Both the position numbers and the translations under genes were made by a program. From Alphaproteobacteria bacterium (lineage in GTDB: Bacteria > Pseudomonadota > Alphaproteobacteria > Sphingomonadales > Emcibacteraceae): 33,950 bases of DNA. The notes beneath the pieces were generated by a model, which saw only the letters and a list, made by a program, of their open reading frames with translations, was not told the origin of the DNA and searched no databases. Location: assembly GCA_013152755.1 (NCBI GenBank), contig JAADFR010000057.1, positions 1-33,950 on the forward strand, in the 5' to 3' direction. This document shows positions 1 through 6,749 of this stretch, one piece after another. How positions within the stretch are numbered: position 1 is the first letter of the stretch; each line of letters begins with the position of its first letter.

Positions 1-251
1 AGATCATCCATGATCTGTGACGCGTCAATCAACAGGCTGATCATCTTGCGCTGATTATCGCTGAGGTGGCTCAGGTCACCGGTCAGGGTGTAATCCGTAT
101 AAATATCGGCCCGTGCGCGGGCGGCGTCCGAGACCCAGACATTTTCGGCGGGCTTTGCGGTACTTTCCCCGGCGGGTTTGTCACAGCCAGACAGGGCCAT
201 GAGGGCGGTTGCAGAGGCGGCGGTTAAGAGTAGTTTCAGTGTTTTGTTCAT
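1..251 (-). CDS. Partial lipoprotein, M49 dipeptidyl-peptidase III-like (5' end only)
   Basis: Only the first 83 codons are inside the window; the gene runs off the left edge and so is absent from the ORF track. The product begins MNKTLKLLLTAASATALM and continues to a lipobox LSGC, so it should be a lipoprotein acylated at Cys23. After a short linker the sequence YTDYTLTGDLSHLSDNQRKM resembles, from memory, the N-terminal part of bacterial M49 (dipeptidyl-peptidase III-like) zinc peptidases, in which a 'TLTTDLS-L-NE-KMIPLLIEAA-IMD' stretch recurs. The catalytic HExxGH-type motif would lie outside the window, so the family call is tentative, while the lipoprotein call is firm. It lies 78 bp downstream of the sterol desaturase-like gene on the same strand. 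Confidence 0.6.
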   Translation of the reverse strand, partial: MNKTLKLLLTAASATALMALSGCDKPAGESTAKPAENVWVSDAARARADIYTDYTLTGDLSHLSDNQRKMISLLIDASQIMDD

Positions 252-329
252 CCTGTATCCCCGGATCATGTTTTGTTGATTTTGAAACAGTGAGTGTTGC
301 AGAAAACCAGCCGGAGATCAAAGAGATAT

Positions 330-1145
330 TTATGTCTGTTCTTTTTTTTCCGGAATGAAGGGCAGGGCCAGAAGCCAGAAGATATTACGGTGCTTTTCAC
401 CCTGACAATCAAGAAGGCCAATGGGCATATTTTCCTGATCCACGGCGTCCACGGGCGTATAGCTGCGGCCCAGATAATCCCAATAGGGAAAGACGATGCT
501 GTAATTGCTGTTGGTATGTGGCTCATAAGCGGAATGATGTATCCGGTGCATATCCGGGGTGACGAAAAATAGCCGCAGGAATTTTTCCAGACTTTTAGGC
601 AGTTTGACATTGGTATGGACAAAGAAATTTACGCAAATCAGGAGAAACTGATAAATAATAATCGCGATAACCGGCACCCCCAGCAAGAAAATTAAGGCAA
701 AAGCGGCCAGAGCGCCGATAAATGGCTCCAACGGGTGAAATCTGAAACTGGTGGTGAAATCATAATCCGGATCGGAATGATGTATTTTATGAAAGGCCCA
801 GAACAAAGGCACATGATGATACAGCAGATGCAGGGCATATTTGCTGAAATCATAAATCAGGATGGACAGAACCACGGCGATACTGCCTGGCACCGCCACA
901 ATATTGAACAGCCCCCAACCTTGGTTATGCACATAAATGGCAAGGGCAATTCCGGTGATTGGCAGGATAAATCTTTCGATGATGCTATAGCTTATGCCAA
1001 GCAGGAAGTTGCTTAGCCAACGCATCCCGATTGGGTATTTGTTGGTGCGCAGCGGCAGGAGTATTTCCAGTAAAGGCATAATGGCGAGCATGGAAAAATA
1101 TAGGCCATTATATATATAAGGCTCATAAGATTCCAGAAAACTCAT
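330..1145 (-). CDS. Sterol desaturase / fatty acid hydroxylase family membrane protein
   Basis: A 271-residue integral membrane di-iron oxygenase. The histidine clusters typical of the fatty acid hydroxylase superfamily are visible: HLLYHH (about residue 106), HKIHH (about 119-123) and HRIHHS (about 200), plus a His in FRFHPLE. Hydrophobic segments flank them at about 12-32, 45-70, 85-102 and 143-178, as expected for a protein holding the iron centre on the cytosolic face. These enzymes hydroxylate or desaturate lipids; the substrate cannot be read from sequence. The start at 1145 is the only good Met near the family N-terminus. The gene begins 30 bp after the stop of the small PEP-CTERM gene on the same strand with no terminator visible between them, so it may share that gene's sigma-54 promoter. 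Confidence 0.88.
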   Translation of the reverse strand: MSFLESYEPYIYNGLYFSMLAIMPLLEILLPLRTNKYPIGMRWLSNFLLGISYSIIERFILPITGIALAIYVHNQGWGLFNIVAVPGSIAVVLSILIYDFSKYALHLLYHHVPLFWAFHKIHHSDPDYDFTTSFRFHPLEPFIGALAAFALIFLLGVPVIAIIIYQFLLICVNFFVHTNVKLPKSLEKFLRLFFVTPDMHRIHHSAYEPHTNSNYSIVFPYWDYLGRSYTPVDAVDQENMPIGLLDCQGEKHRNIFWLLALPFIPEKKEQT

Positions 1146-1175
1146 CCATTATGCCTTTTGAAAGCACTAAAAATA

Positions 1176-1352
1176 TTATTTCTTTTTAATAATTCTGGCC
1201 AGAATGATAGCTACGGCGGCGCCGGCAGCAAACATGCCGAATGTGCCGGGTTCTGGAACAGCGGTTGAATTCGGAGAGCCAGCAGCGGCCAATGAGACAA
1301 AACCCAATAGTGAAATGGTTGCTAAACCAGCTTTAATACCTATATTTTTCAT
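1176..1352 (-). CDS. Minimal PEP-CTERM sorting-domain protein (58 aa)
   Basis: This ORF is too short for the supplied track but is well supported. It encodes a signal peptide (MKNIGIKAGLATISLLGFVS then LAAA-G), about eight polar residues (SPNSTA), the exosortase motif VPEPGT, a hydrophobic helix (FGMFAAGAAVAIILA) and a basic end RIIKKK. This is the exact tripartite PEP-CTERM signal recognised by exosortase A-type proteases (known for the family). The start has a strong Shine-Dalgarno AAGGA 8 nt upstream. Nearly the whole protein is signal peptide plus sorting signal, so the mature product would be a very short peptide. A consensus-like sigma-54 promoter lies just upstream, and PrsR, the sigma-54 activator usually tied to PEP-CTERM genes, is encoded 9 kb away. 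It could alternatively be a degraded remnant of a longer PEP-CTERM gene, but the intact ORF, ribosome site and promoter argue against decay. Confidence 0.88.
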   Translation of the reverse strand: MKNIGIKAGLATISLLGFVSLAAAGSPNSTAVPEPGTFGMFAAGAAVAIILARIIKKK

Positions 1353-1389
1353 TTTTACATCCTTTTTTTAAATTTAGTGATGTTTAATA

Positions 1390-1405
1390 TGCAATATGCA
1401 TACCA
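1390..1405 (-). promoter_or_regulatory. Sigma-54 (-24/-12) promoter of the PEP-CTERM gene
   Basis: On the minus strand the sequence is TGGTATGCATATTGCA. It has GG and GC separated by exactly 10 bases and matches the RpoN consensus TGGYRYRNNNNTTGCW at every defined position. The predicted start of transcription is near 1379, about 27 bases before the ATG at 1352. The site lies in the gap between moaE and the PEP-CTERM gene, both on the minus strand. Regulation by PrsR is inferred. Confidence 0.75.
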
Positions 1406-1417
1406 AAGTTAGATGTA

Positions 1418-1439
1418 CCTAATGTAACATAGGGTTAGG
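1418..1439. repeat. Inverted repeat CCTAA...TTAGG upstream of the sigma-54 promoter
   Basis: CCTAA at 1418-1422 and TTAGG at 1435-1439 form 5-bp arms around 12 bases that contain the smaller palindrome ATGTAACAT. It lies about 15 bp upstream of the -24 element. It is a possible protein-binding site; no function is shown. Confidence 0.35.
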
Positions 1440-1461
1440 GGAAGGCGGCAACATTTACATG

Positions 1462-1492
1462 CTAAATACTGTAAAGAATCCTGACAGTTTAG
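1462..1492. promoter_or_regulatory. Imperfect inverted repeat, candidate upstream activator (PrsR) site
   Basis: The plus strand reads CTAAATACTGT, then AAAGAATCCTG, then ACAGTTTAG-type sequence, so arms ACTGT/ACAGT are extended by CTAAA/TTTAG with a 2-base bulge. Its centre is about 98 bp upstream of the predicted sigma-54 start, where enhancer sites for NtrC-type activators usually sit. It directly follows the moaE stop, so a weak terminator is the alternative reading, although no U-run follows. Confidence 0.35.
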
Positions 1493-1496
1493 GGCT

Positions 1497-1949
1497 TTAT
1501 TCTTGCCATTTTTTACACTTTTGGCTGTCGGATTCTTTGGCGGCAACCCACTCGGCACCCTGTTCCGTTTCTTCTTTTTTCCAGAAGGGCGCGTCCGTTT
1601 TCAGCCAGTCCATGATAAATTCGGCGGCCTCAAAGGCGGCTTCGCGGTGGGCGGACAGGGCGATGACCAGAACGATCTGATCACCGGGTTTCAGGGGGCC
1701 ATGGCGATGGATGACGGTGATCCCCTGAAGGGGCCAGCGGCCCTCGGCGGTCTGGCATATCTCACGCAGTTGTTTTTCAGCCATGCCGGGGAAATGCTCA
1801 AGGGTCATCTTGCGGACAATATGATCCCCGTGAAAATCCCGCACCAGCCCGGTAAAGGTGACAATAGCCCCAATGTCTGTACGGCCACTGCGGAGGTCGT
1901 TGATCTCGGCGGTAATATCAAAATCCTGTGACTGAACCCGGACTTTCAT
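1497..1949 (-). CDS. moaE: Molybdopterin synthase catalytic subunit MoaE
   Basis: The 150-residue product is the large subunit of molybdopterin synthase, which inserts two sulfurs into cyclic pyranopterin monophosphate during molybdenum cofactor synthesis in the cytosol. Family features are GAIVTFTGLVRD near the N-terminus, the invariant HRHGPL segment, and the active-site stretch DWLKTDAPFWKKE with the catalytic lysines. Length fits the family (about 150). The Lys/Glu/Gln-rich tail is typical variable sequence. It starts 3 bases after the moaD stop, and the pair form the MoaD-MoaE heterotetramer. It is in one minus-strand run with moaD, pgsA and uvrC. Confidence 0.95.
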   Translation of the reverse strand: MKVRVQSQDFDITAEINDLRSGRTDIGAIVTFTGLVRDFHGDHIVRKMTLEHFPGMAEKQLREICQTAEGRWPLQGITVIHRHGPLKPGDQIVLVIALSAHREAAFEAAEFIMDWLKTDAPFWKKEETEQGAEWVAAKESDSQKCKKWQE

Positions 1950-1952
1950 GGC

Positions 1953-2213
1953 TCACCCGCCTGTCATGGGAGGAAAGAAAGCAACCTCGTCACGGTCCGT
2001 CAGGGGATGGTCAAAACTCACATGGGTTTGATTGACCGCCACCCGGATCAGGGCCTTGTCGTCAAATGCCGCCCGGTAAGCATCGCCTTTTTCCCGCAAG
2101 TGGGCGATCAAACCGGCCACGTCAGCAATATTTTCCGGCAGGGACAGAGTCTCTGCCCCATGGCCAATTGTCTCGCGAAGCTGGGCGAAGTAAAGCAGTT
2201 CCATAATCGTCAC
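1953..2213 (-). CDS. moaD: Molybdopterin synthase sulfur carrier subunit MoaD
   Basis: An 86-residue ubiquitin-like protein ending FFPPMTGG. The C-terminal Gly-Gly is the residue pair that is adenylated and thiocarboxylated before sulfur transfer to the precursor in MoaE. The N-terminal MELLYFAQLRE strand and the AVNQTHVSFDHPL segment fit the family. Its ATG overlaps the pgsA stop as ATGA, a sign of translational coupling. The annotated start MTIMELLY contains a second Met three codons in, which could also be used. Co-location with moaE confirms the pathway. Confidence 0.94.
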   Translation of the reverse strand: MTIMELLYFAQLRETIGHGAETLSLPENIADVAGLIAHLREKGDAYRAAFDDKALIRVAVNQTHVSFDHPLTDRDEVAFFPPMTGG

Positions 2214-2761
2214 TCCATCATATGGCGCAGGCCGGATTTCAGGTAATCATAGCCGGTATAAAGGGTGAGTATGGCCGCAACCCAGAGACATATATTGCCA
2301 ATCAGGACGGCATCTATCGCATCCGGCGCGGCATCGCCCACCAGCAAAAAACCCAGGGCAAAAATTTGCAATGTGGTTTTCCATTTGGCAAGGTAAGACA
2401 CCGGGACGCTGACCTTTAAGTCCGCCAGAAATTCCCGCAGTCCCGATACCACAAATTCCCGGCACAGGATGACCACCGCCGCGATGACGGCCAGCCCCTC
2501 AATCCTTTGAAAAGCCACCATCATCAGCAGGGCGGCAGCGATGAGCAGCTTGTCGGCGATGGGGTCCATGAATTTGCCCAGCGCAGAGGTCATGTTGTAT
2601 CTGCGGGCGACATAACCATCAAGAAAATCGGTAATCCCGGCGAGGGAAAAGATGGTAAAACCAATCCAGTTCGCCTTGTCCCCATCCAGATAGAAGGAGC
2701 CGACGATCAGGGGGATCATCAGGATACGTGAAAAGGTTAATAGATTGGCAAGGTTATACAT
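2210..2761 (-). CDS. pgsA: CDP-diacylglycerol--glycerol-3-phosphate 3-phosphatidyltransferase
   Basis: A 183-residue CDP-alcohol phosphatidyltransferase that makes phosphatidylglycerol phosphate from CDP-diacylglycerol and glycerol-3-phosphate at the inner membrane. The family signature DG-x2-AR-x8-G-x3-D-x3-D is intact in DFLDGYVARRYNMTSALGKF followed by MDPIADK (about residues 45-72). Several hydrophobic helices follow, including the C-terminal AVLIGNICLWVAAILTLYTG. The N-terminus MYNLANLLTFSRILMIPLIV is characteristic of PgsA. The 68-bp gap from uvrC and the 4-nt overlap with moaD indicate one operon, an arrangement common in alphaproteobacteria. Confidence 0.95.
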   Translation of the reverse strand: MYNLANLLTFSRILMIPLIVGSFYLDGDKANWIGFTIFSLAGITDFLDGYVARRYNMTSALGKFMDPIADKLLIAAALLMMVAFQRIEGLAVIAAVVILCREFVVSGLREFLADLKVSVPVSYLAKWKTTLQIFALGFLLVGDAAPDAIDAVLIGNICLWVAAILTLYTGYDYLKSGLRHMME

Positions 2762-2829
2762 TACATCTGGCCCGTTGGCATGTTTCCGCGATAGTTATAG
2801 GCCAAACTGACTGCCCTGCCAATAGTCAA

Positions 2830-4677
2830 TTAGGCAGTGTTCTCATGAAAATAATCATAGATGTTTTTGGCCAGCACGCGGCTGATACCATTGACGGCTT
2901 CCAAGTCCTGCAATCCGGCGGCTTCCACGGCTTTGGCCGAGCCGAAATGATGGAGCAGGGCTTTTTTGCGGGAGGGGCCAATGCCGGGCAGACCGTCCAG
3001 AATGGATTTATGCATCTTTTTGGCCCGCTGTTGCCGATGGCTGCTGATAGCAAAGCGATGGGCCTCATCGCGTAGCCTTTGCAGGAAATAAAGCGCCGGA
3101 TCATTGGGCGGCAGTTTGAAAGGTTTTTGTCCCGGCAGATAGAAATCCTCTCGACCCGCATTGCGGTCCGGCCCCTTGGCGATGGAAACCACCGCAATAT
3201 CCGAAAGCCCCAGATCCTCCAGAATTTTCATCACGGCGGAGAGTTGCCCCTTGCCGCCATCGATGATGAGCAAGTCCGGCCAGGTGGCACTTGTGCGGTC
3301 CGGGTCTTCCTTTATCTGACGGGTAAAGCGGCGGGTCATCACTTCGCGCATCATACCGAAATCATCGCCGGGGGTGATATCGGGTGATTTGATGTTGAAC
3401 TTGCGGTAGCTGCCCTTGTCAAAGCCGTCCGGCCCCGATACCACCATGGCCCCGATGGCGTTTGTGCCGGAAATATGACTGTTGTCATAGATTTCAATCC
3501 GTTCCGGCGGCCCGTCCAGCTTGAATTGCTCGGCAATACTGTTCAGAAGTTTCTTTTGGGATGATTTTTCCGCGAGGCGCCGTTCCAATGCCTCGCGGGC
3601 ATTTTTCTCGGCCATGAGGACAAGATTACGTTTATCACCGCGCACGGGGCAGGTGATGGTGACCTTATGGCCGGCCTTGATTGTCAGGGCCTCTTCCAGC
3701 AGGGCGGACTGGGTGATTTTATGGCTGACCAATAATGCCCGGGGCGGGGGTTTGTTGTCATAAAACTGGGACAGGAAAGCGGGCAGAATATCATCCAGAT
3801 TCTGATCCTTGTGATGGCGCGGGAAATAGGCCTTATTGCCCCAATTTTGTCCGGCGCGAAAGAAAAATACCTGTATGCAGCTTTGGCCGCCTTGCTGGAA
3901 CCCGGCAATTATATCCGCTTCTTCCACATGGCCTTGCGCTGTATCCTGCCTAGATTGTACGGCGGCTAGAGCTTTCAGGCGATCCCGGTAAATGGCGGCC
4001 ATTTCATATTCAGTATCGGTGCTGGCCTGTTCCATCCTTTCGGTTAAGTCATCCTTTATGGCCTGACTTTTTCCGGTCAGGAAATCATGGGCGGACTGAA
4101 CCAGTTTTTTGTAATCTCTTAGTGAAACCTTCTCAACACATGGCCCGGCACAGCGTTTGATTTGATACAACAGGCAGGGGCGGGTGCGGGCATTATAGAC
4201 GCTGTCGGTGCAGGTACGCAGCAAAAAGGCCTTTTGTAGAATATGGAGGCTGTGGTTGACCGCCCGGACTGAGGCAAATGGGCCAAAATAATAGCCGTCC
4301 CGGTTTTTGGCACCCCTATGCTTTTTAACTTGCGGCGCCGGATGGGTGGTATCAATCAGGATATAGGGAAAAGATTTGTCATCCCTGAGCAGGATATTAT
4401 AGCGTGGTTTCAGCCGCTTTATCATATTGGCTTCAAGGAGCAGGGCTTCGACTTCCGTGTGGGTGGTGACAAACTCCATGGTGCGTGTTTCGCTGACCAT
4501 ACGGGCGATGCGATAGGGCTGGTTCGTAATATTGGTATAGTTTGTGACCCGGTTTTTCAGGCTCTTAGCCTTACCCACATAGAGGACATTTTCTTGCGCA
4601 TCCATCATACGATAAACCCCCGGTTTCCCCGGTAGGTTTTTGACGTATTTTTTGATGATGTTGACGCCTTCAGTCAT
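2830..4677 (-). CDS. uvrC: Excinuclease ABC subunit C
   Basis: UvrC makes the dual incisions in nucleotide excision repair together with UvrA and UvrB. The N-terminal GIY-YIG domain is visible (LPGKPGVYRM, then LYVGKAKSLKNRV), followed by a Cys-rich stretch (CLLYQIKRCAGPC), the UVR motif near residue 200, the RNase H-like C-terminal nuclease (ERIEIYDNSHISGTNAIGAM, LLIIDGGKGQL) and C-terminal helix-hairpin-helix repeats (LDGLPGIGPSRKKALLHHFG). I prefer the start at 4677 (MTEGVNIIKKYV, 615 aa, the usual length) over the track's 4731, whose extra 18 residues are not family-like; GGGAAAAA precedes the chosen ATG. The last residues are HENTA. Confidence 0.95.
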   Translation of the reverse strand: MTEGVNIIKKYVKNLPGKPGVYRMMDAQENVLYVGKAKSLKNRVTNYTNITNQPYRIARMVSETRTMEFVTTHTEVEALLLEANMIKRLKPRYNILLRDDKSFPYILIDTTHPAPQVKKHRGAKNRDGYYFGPFASVRAVNHSLHILQKAFLLRTCTDSVYNARTRPCLLYQIKRCAGPCVEKVSLRDYKKLVQSAHDFLTGKSQAIKDDLTERMEQASTDTEYEMAAIYRDRLKALAAVQSRQDTAQGHVEEADIIAGFQQGGQSCIQVFFFRAGQNWGNKAYFPRHHKDQNLDDILPAFLSQFYDNKPPPRALLVSHKITQSALLEEALTIKAGHKVTITCPVRGDKRNLVLMAEKNAREALERRLAEKSSQKKLLNSIAEQFKLDGPPERIEIYDNSHISGTNAIGAMVVSGPDGFDKGSYRKFNIKSPDITPGDDFGMMREVMTRRFTRQIKEDPDRTSATWPDLLIIDGGKGQLSAVMKILEDLGLSDIAVVSIAKGPDRNAGREDFYLPGQKPFKLPPNDPALYFLQRLRDEAHRFAISSHRQQRAKKMHKSILDGLPGIGPSRKKALLHHFGSAKAVEAAGLQDLEAVNGISRVLAKNIYDYFHENTA

Positions 4678-4794
4678 GTTTTTCCCGGCGGTTAAAATGA
4701 TTAGGCGCATCATGCTTAAAAATAGTATCATTCACAATGATAAATTTTGCTAAATTTTCAATTTAGAGAACCCTAATGTAAAGATGAAATATGG

Positions 4795-4809
4795 TTAACA
4801 AATTCTTAA
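4795..4809. promoter_or_regulatory. CtrA-like binding site TTAA-N7-TTAA
   Basis: TTAACAAATTCTTAA matches the full CtrA consensus TTAA-N7-TTAA of alphaproteobacteria. It lies 118 bp upstream of the uvrC start chosen here. Such a site occurs by chance fairly easily in AT-rich DNA, so function is inferred only from the match and from the alphaproteobacterial context. Confidence 0.4.
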
Positions 4810-4858
4810 AGCCTTGGAAACCAAGGGCTAAAGAAGATGTAGGGGGTTAGAAAAAAAA

Positions 4859-4881
4859 CTATCCACGAATCCTGTGGATAA
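4859..4881. promoter_or_regulatory. Inverted pair of DnaA-box-like sequences
   Basis: TATCCAC (4860-4866) and GTGGATA (4874-4880) are perfect inverted arms separated by 7 bases. The right arm extends to TGTGGATAA (4873-4881), a perfect DnaA box; the left reading CTATCCACG differs from the consensus at both ends. DnaA binding is inferred. Confidence 0.45.
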
Positions 4882-5161
4882 GTCGGTGAAGAACTTTTGT
4901 GACAGTAATGTTAAAGGGCAGGAACATTGGGGTTTCAGCCTTTTGCCTAAAAAATAGGCATATTATATAACTAATTGATTTATATAGTAAAAAATAAAGT
5001 CAACAAGCTTTCAAAAAGAATTCAATGTTGCAGTGCAATGGTCGGGAAAACCCTAAAAATCAGATAAAAACTTATGTGTACAAGTGATGGGTTATGAAAG
5101 GCTAAATACTGATGATTCAAGGTTTATTTTTGATATTGGTCACGAAGGCCTCTGGAATGCA

Positions 5162-5566
5162 TTATTTGCGATACCGTTCTATTTCAATACCAACACTGGT
5201 TGTATTCTCGATGGCTTCGAGCTTTTCTACTCTAACTCTGACACAGGAAACCCTTGGGTCTTGAAGGTTCATTTCAGCGATATTTTCAGCTAGTGTTTCC
5301 ACCAGATGGACATGGCCGGAATTGACGATGGTTTTAATGGCATTGGCTATTTTTTCGTAGCAGACCACATTATCAATATCATCATTCAGATTCCGGCTGT
5401 CTTCCATAACCGACAGATCCACATTTACCCGAATTTTCTGAGCGGTATTTTTTTCGTGGTTGTAAACCCCGATATAGCTTTCCAGAACAAGATCACGGAT
5501 AAAGACATGCCGTACGGACCGGGCCGCATCGGCAAACTTTATGGGCGACAGGTTACTTGTTTTCAT
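5162..5566 (-). CDS. folB: Dihydroneopterin aldolase
   Basis: The 134-residue product fits FolB, which converts 7,8-dihydroneopterin to 6-hydroxymethyl-dihydropterin and glycolaldehyde in folate synthesis. Visible family features are VFIRDLVLESYIGVYNHEK, the following QKIRVNVDLSV strand, VCYEKIANAIKTIVNSGHVH and LVETLAENIAEM, with the catalytic Lys/Glu region and substrate-binding Glu in VETLAE. The N-terminal 18 residues before VFIRD are slightly longer than usual. It is followed by the AT-rich gap and not tightly linked to other folate genes; the antiporter gene lies 69 bp upstream on the same strand. Confidence 0.9.
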   Translation of the reverse strand: MKTSNLSPIKFADAARSVRHVFIRDLVLESYIGVYNHEKNTAQKIRVNVDLSVMEDSRNLNDDIDNVVCYEKIANAIKTIVNSGHVHLVETLAENIAEMNLQDPRVSCVRVRVEKLEAIENTTSVGIEIERYRK

Positions 5567-5635
5567 AGGCTTAAATCCGTTCTTTTAAGAGACGATGCCT
5601 CTAATTAGTATGAATGAGCCAACATGGCAATTAAA

Positions 5636-6619
5636 TTAACCGATCAGGTTCGCTTGTTCTGCCAGATACAGAAGGTATAGAATATACATGGTGGAAAAAA
5701 CAAAACCGGTAAACCGGTTGATCTTGATTTTTCCTGTGGCAAGGGGGATGAGCATGAGTGAGGTTACCAGTAAAATGGGAAAATCAACGTGGAAGAACTC
5801 ATCCGGAATGGTAACGGGTGCGATCAGGGACGTCACCCCCATGATGGCTAGAATATTAAACAGGTTGCTGCCGATGATATTACCTATGGCGACATCACCG
5901 TGGTTGTTGCGTGCCGCTATGAGGGAGGTCACCAGTTCCGGTAGGGATGTTCCAATGGCAACAATGGTCAGTCCGATTACGGCCTCAGGTATGCCAAAGG
6001 TGCGGGCAATGATGATTGCGCCGTCCACAAGAAAATGGGCACCTATAACAAGGCCCGCAAGGCCAAGGATAGTTGCTATTACAGCTTTTACAATAGGTGG
6101 TTTCCTGTCCTGTAATGGCCCTGCATCTTCCAGAACCCGCTCGGCAAAGGCAGCTTCATGCTTTCGTATTTTTGCATTATTTCTGGCACGTTTTACGGCA
6201 TAAAATAAAAACAATATTAGCAGTGTGATCAAGAGCAACCCCTGCCATACGTGAAGAGGGCCATAGAAGGCCAGCACGATAAACAGAACGGTGGCCAGCA
6301 TCATATAAAAAAGACTGTGCCTTATTTCCTTATCATTACAAACGAAGGGGTAAATGAGGGCCGGAATGCCCAGAACCAAGAGAATATTGGCAATGTTACT
6401 ACCCACCACATTGCCCAACGCAATTTCCGGGGCGCCGGACAGGGCGGCATCAATACCAACCACCAGTTCCGGCGCAGAGGTCCCGAATGACACAACGGTT
6501 ATACCAATAACCAGCTTGCTGACGTTCAGGCGCTCTGCAATGATTACCGATCCCTCGACTAATTTATCGCCTGCAATGACCAGAAGGATAAGACCGCCAA
6601 TAACTAAAAGATATTCCAC
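5636..6619 (-). CDS. Calcium/sodium antiporter, CaCA family (YrbG-like)
   Basis: A 327-residue inner-membrane cation exchanger with two inverted repeats. The alpha-1 repeat reads VSFGTSAPELVVGIDAAL with GNVVGSNIANILLVLG, and the alpha-2 repeat reads AIGTSLPELVTSLIAA with GNIIGSNLFNILAIMG. These are the ion-coordinating motifs of the NCX/CaCA superfamily, both with the key Glu. About ten transmembrane segments are split by a charged cytoplasmic loop (KRARNNAKIRKHEAAFAERV). It probably exports Ca2+ in exchange for Na+. It is transcribed divergently from the exopolysaccharide cluster, sharing the 276-bp gap 6620-6895. Confidence 0.92.
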   Translation of the reverse strand: MEYLLVIGGLILLVIAGDKLVEGSVIIAERLNVSKLVIGITVVSFGTSAPELVVGIDAALSGAPEIALGNVVGSNIANILLVLGIPALIYPFVCNDKEIRHSLFYMMLATVLFIVLAFYGPLHVWQGLLLITLLILFLFYAVKRARNNAKIRKHEAAFAERVLEDAGPLQDRKPPIVKAVIATILGLAGLVIGAHFLVDGAIIIARTFGIPEAVIGLTIVAIGTSLPELVTSLIAARNNHGDVAIGNIIGSNLFNILAIMGVTSLIAPVTIPDEFFHVDFPILLVTSLMLIPLATGKIKINRFTGFVFSTMYILYLLYLAEQANLIG

Positions 6620-6683
6620 TATGGTTTCCGCTTTTCGGATATTGTTATTTCATTGGGTAATGTAGAAGCTTATAAGGCTTTTA

Positions 6684-6694
6684 CAAGTGTCTTG
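6684..6694. repeat. Small palindrome CAAG-TGT-CTTG upstream of sigma-54 promoter
   Basis: CAAGTGTCTTG is preceded by TTTA, so TTTACA also appears as in the candidate activator site upstream of the PEP-CTERM gene. It lies about 87 bp upstream of the predicted sigma-54 start, the usual enhancer distance. Short and only suggestive. Confidence 0.25.
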
Positions 6695-6749
6695 TTTTGA
6701 ACTGTTGATAGATTTCAGGGCAATTCTGTTAAAACGGCTTGTCCCAGAA

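Larger units (their letters stand above)
4678..5161. other. AT-rich intergenic region between folB and uvrC
   Basis: No convincing gene is seen in this gap of nearly 500 bases. It contains a CtrA-like site, an inverted pair of DnaA-box-like sequences, a hairpin AGCCTTGG-AAA-CCAAGGGCT (4810-4829), a palindrome TGCCTA-AAAAA-TAGGCA (4944-4960) followed by a very AT-rich stretch, and TTGCAGTGCAA (5028-5038). It must hold the uvrC promoter, reading leftward. The rightward ORF at 5084 is a shadow that runs into folB. Confidence 0.6.

Noticed and set aside
1503-1931. Plus-strand ORF of 142 codons
   Set aside because: Antisense shadow of moaE.
4944-4960. TGCCTA-AAAAA-TAGGCA as a terminator
   Set aside because: Stem is only 6 bp of mixed composition and neither strand has a U-run after it.
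4678-5161. Replication origin call
   Set aside because: Only one perfect DnaA box, and neighbours (uvrC, folB) are not those expected at alphaproteobacterial oriC; kept as a regulatory observation only.
5688-6203. Plus-strand ORF of 171 codons
   Set aside because: Lies fully inside the CaCA antiporter gene on the other strand; its composition is a mirror of that membrane protein.
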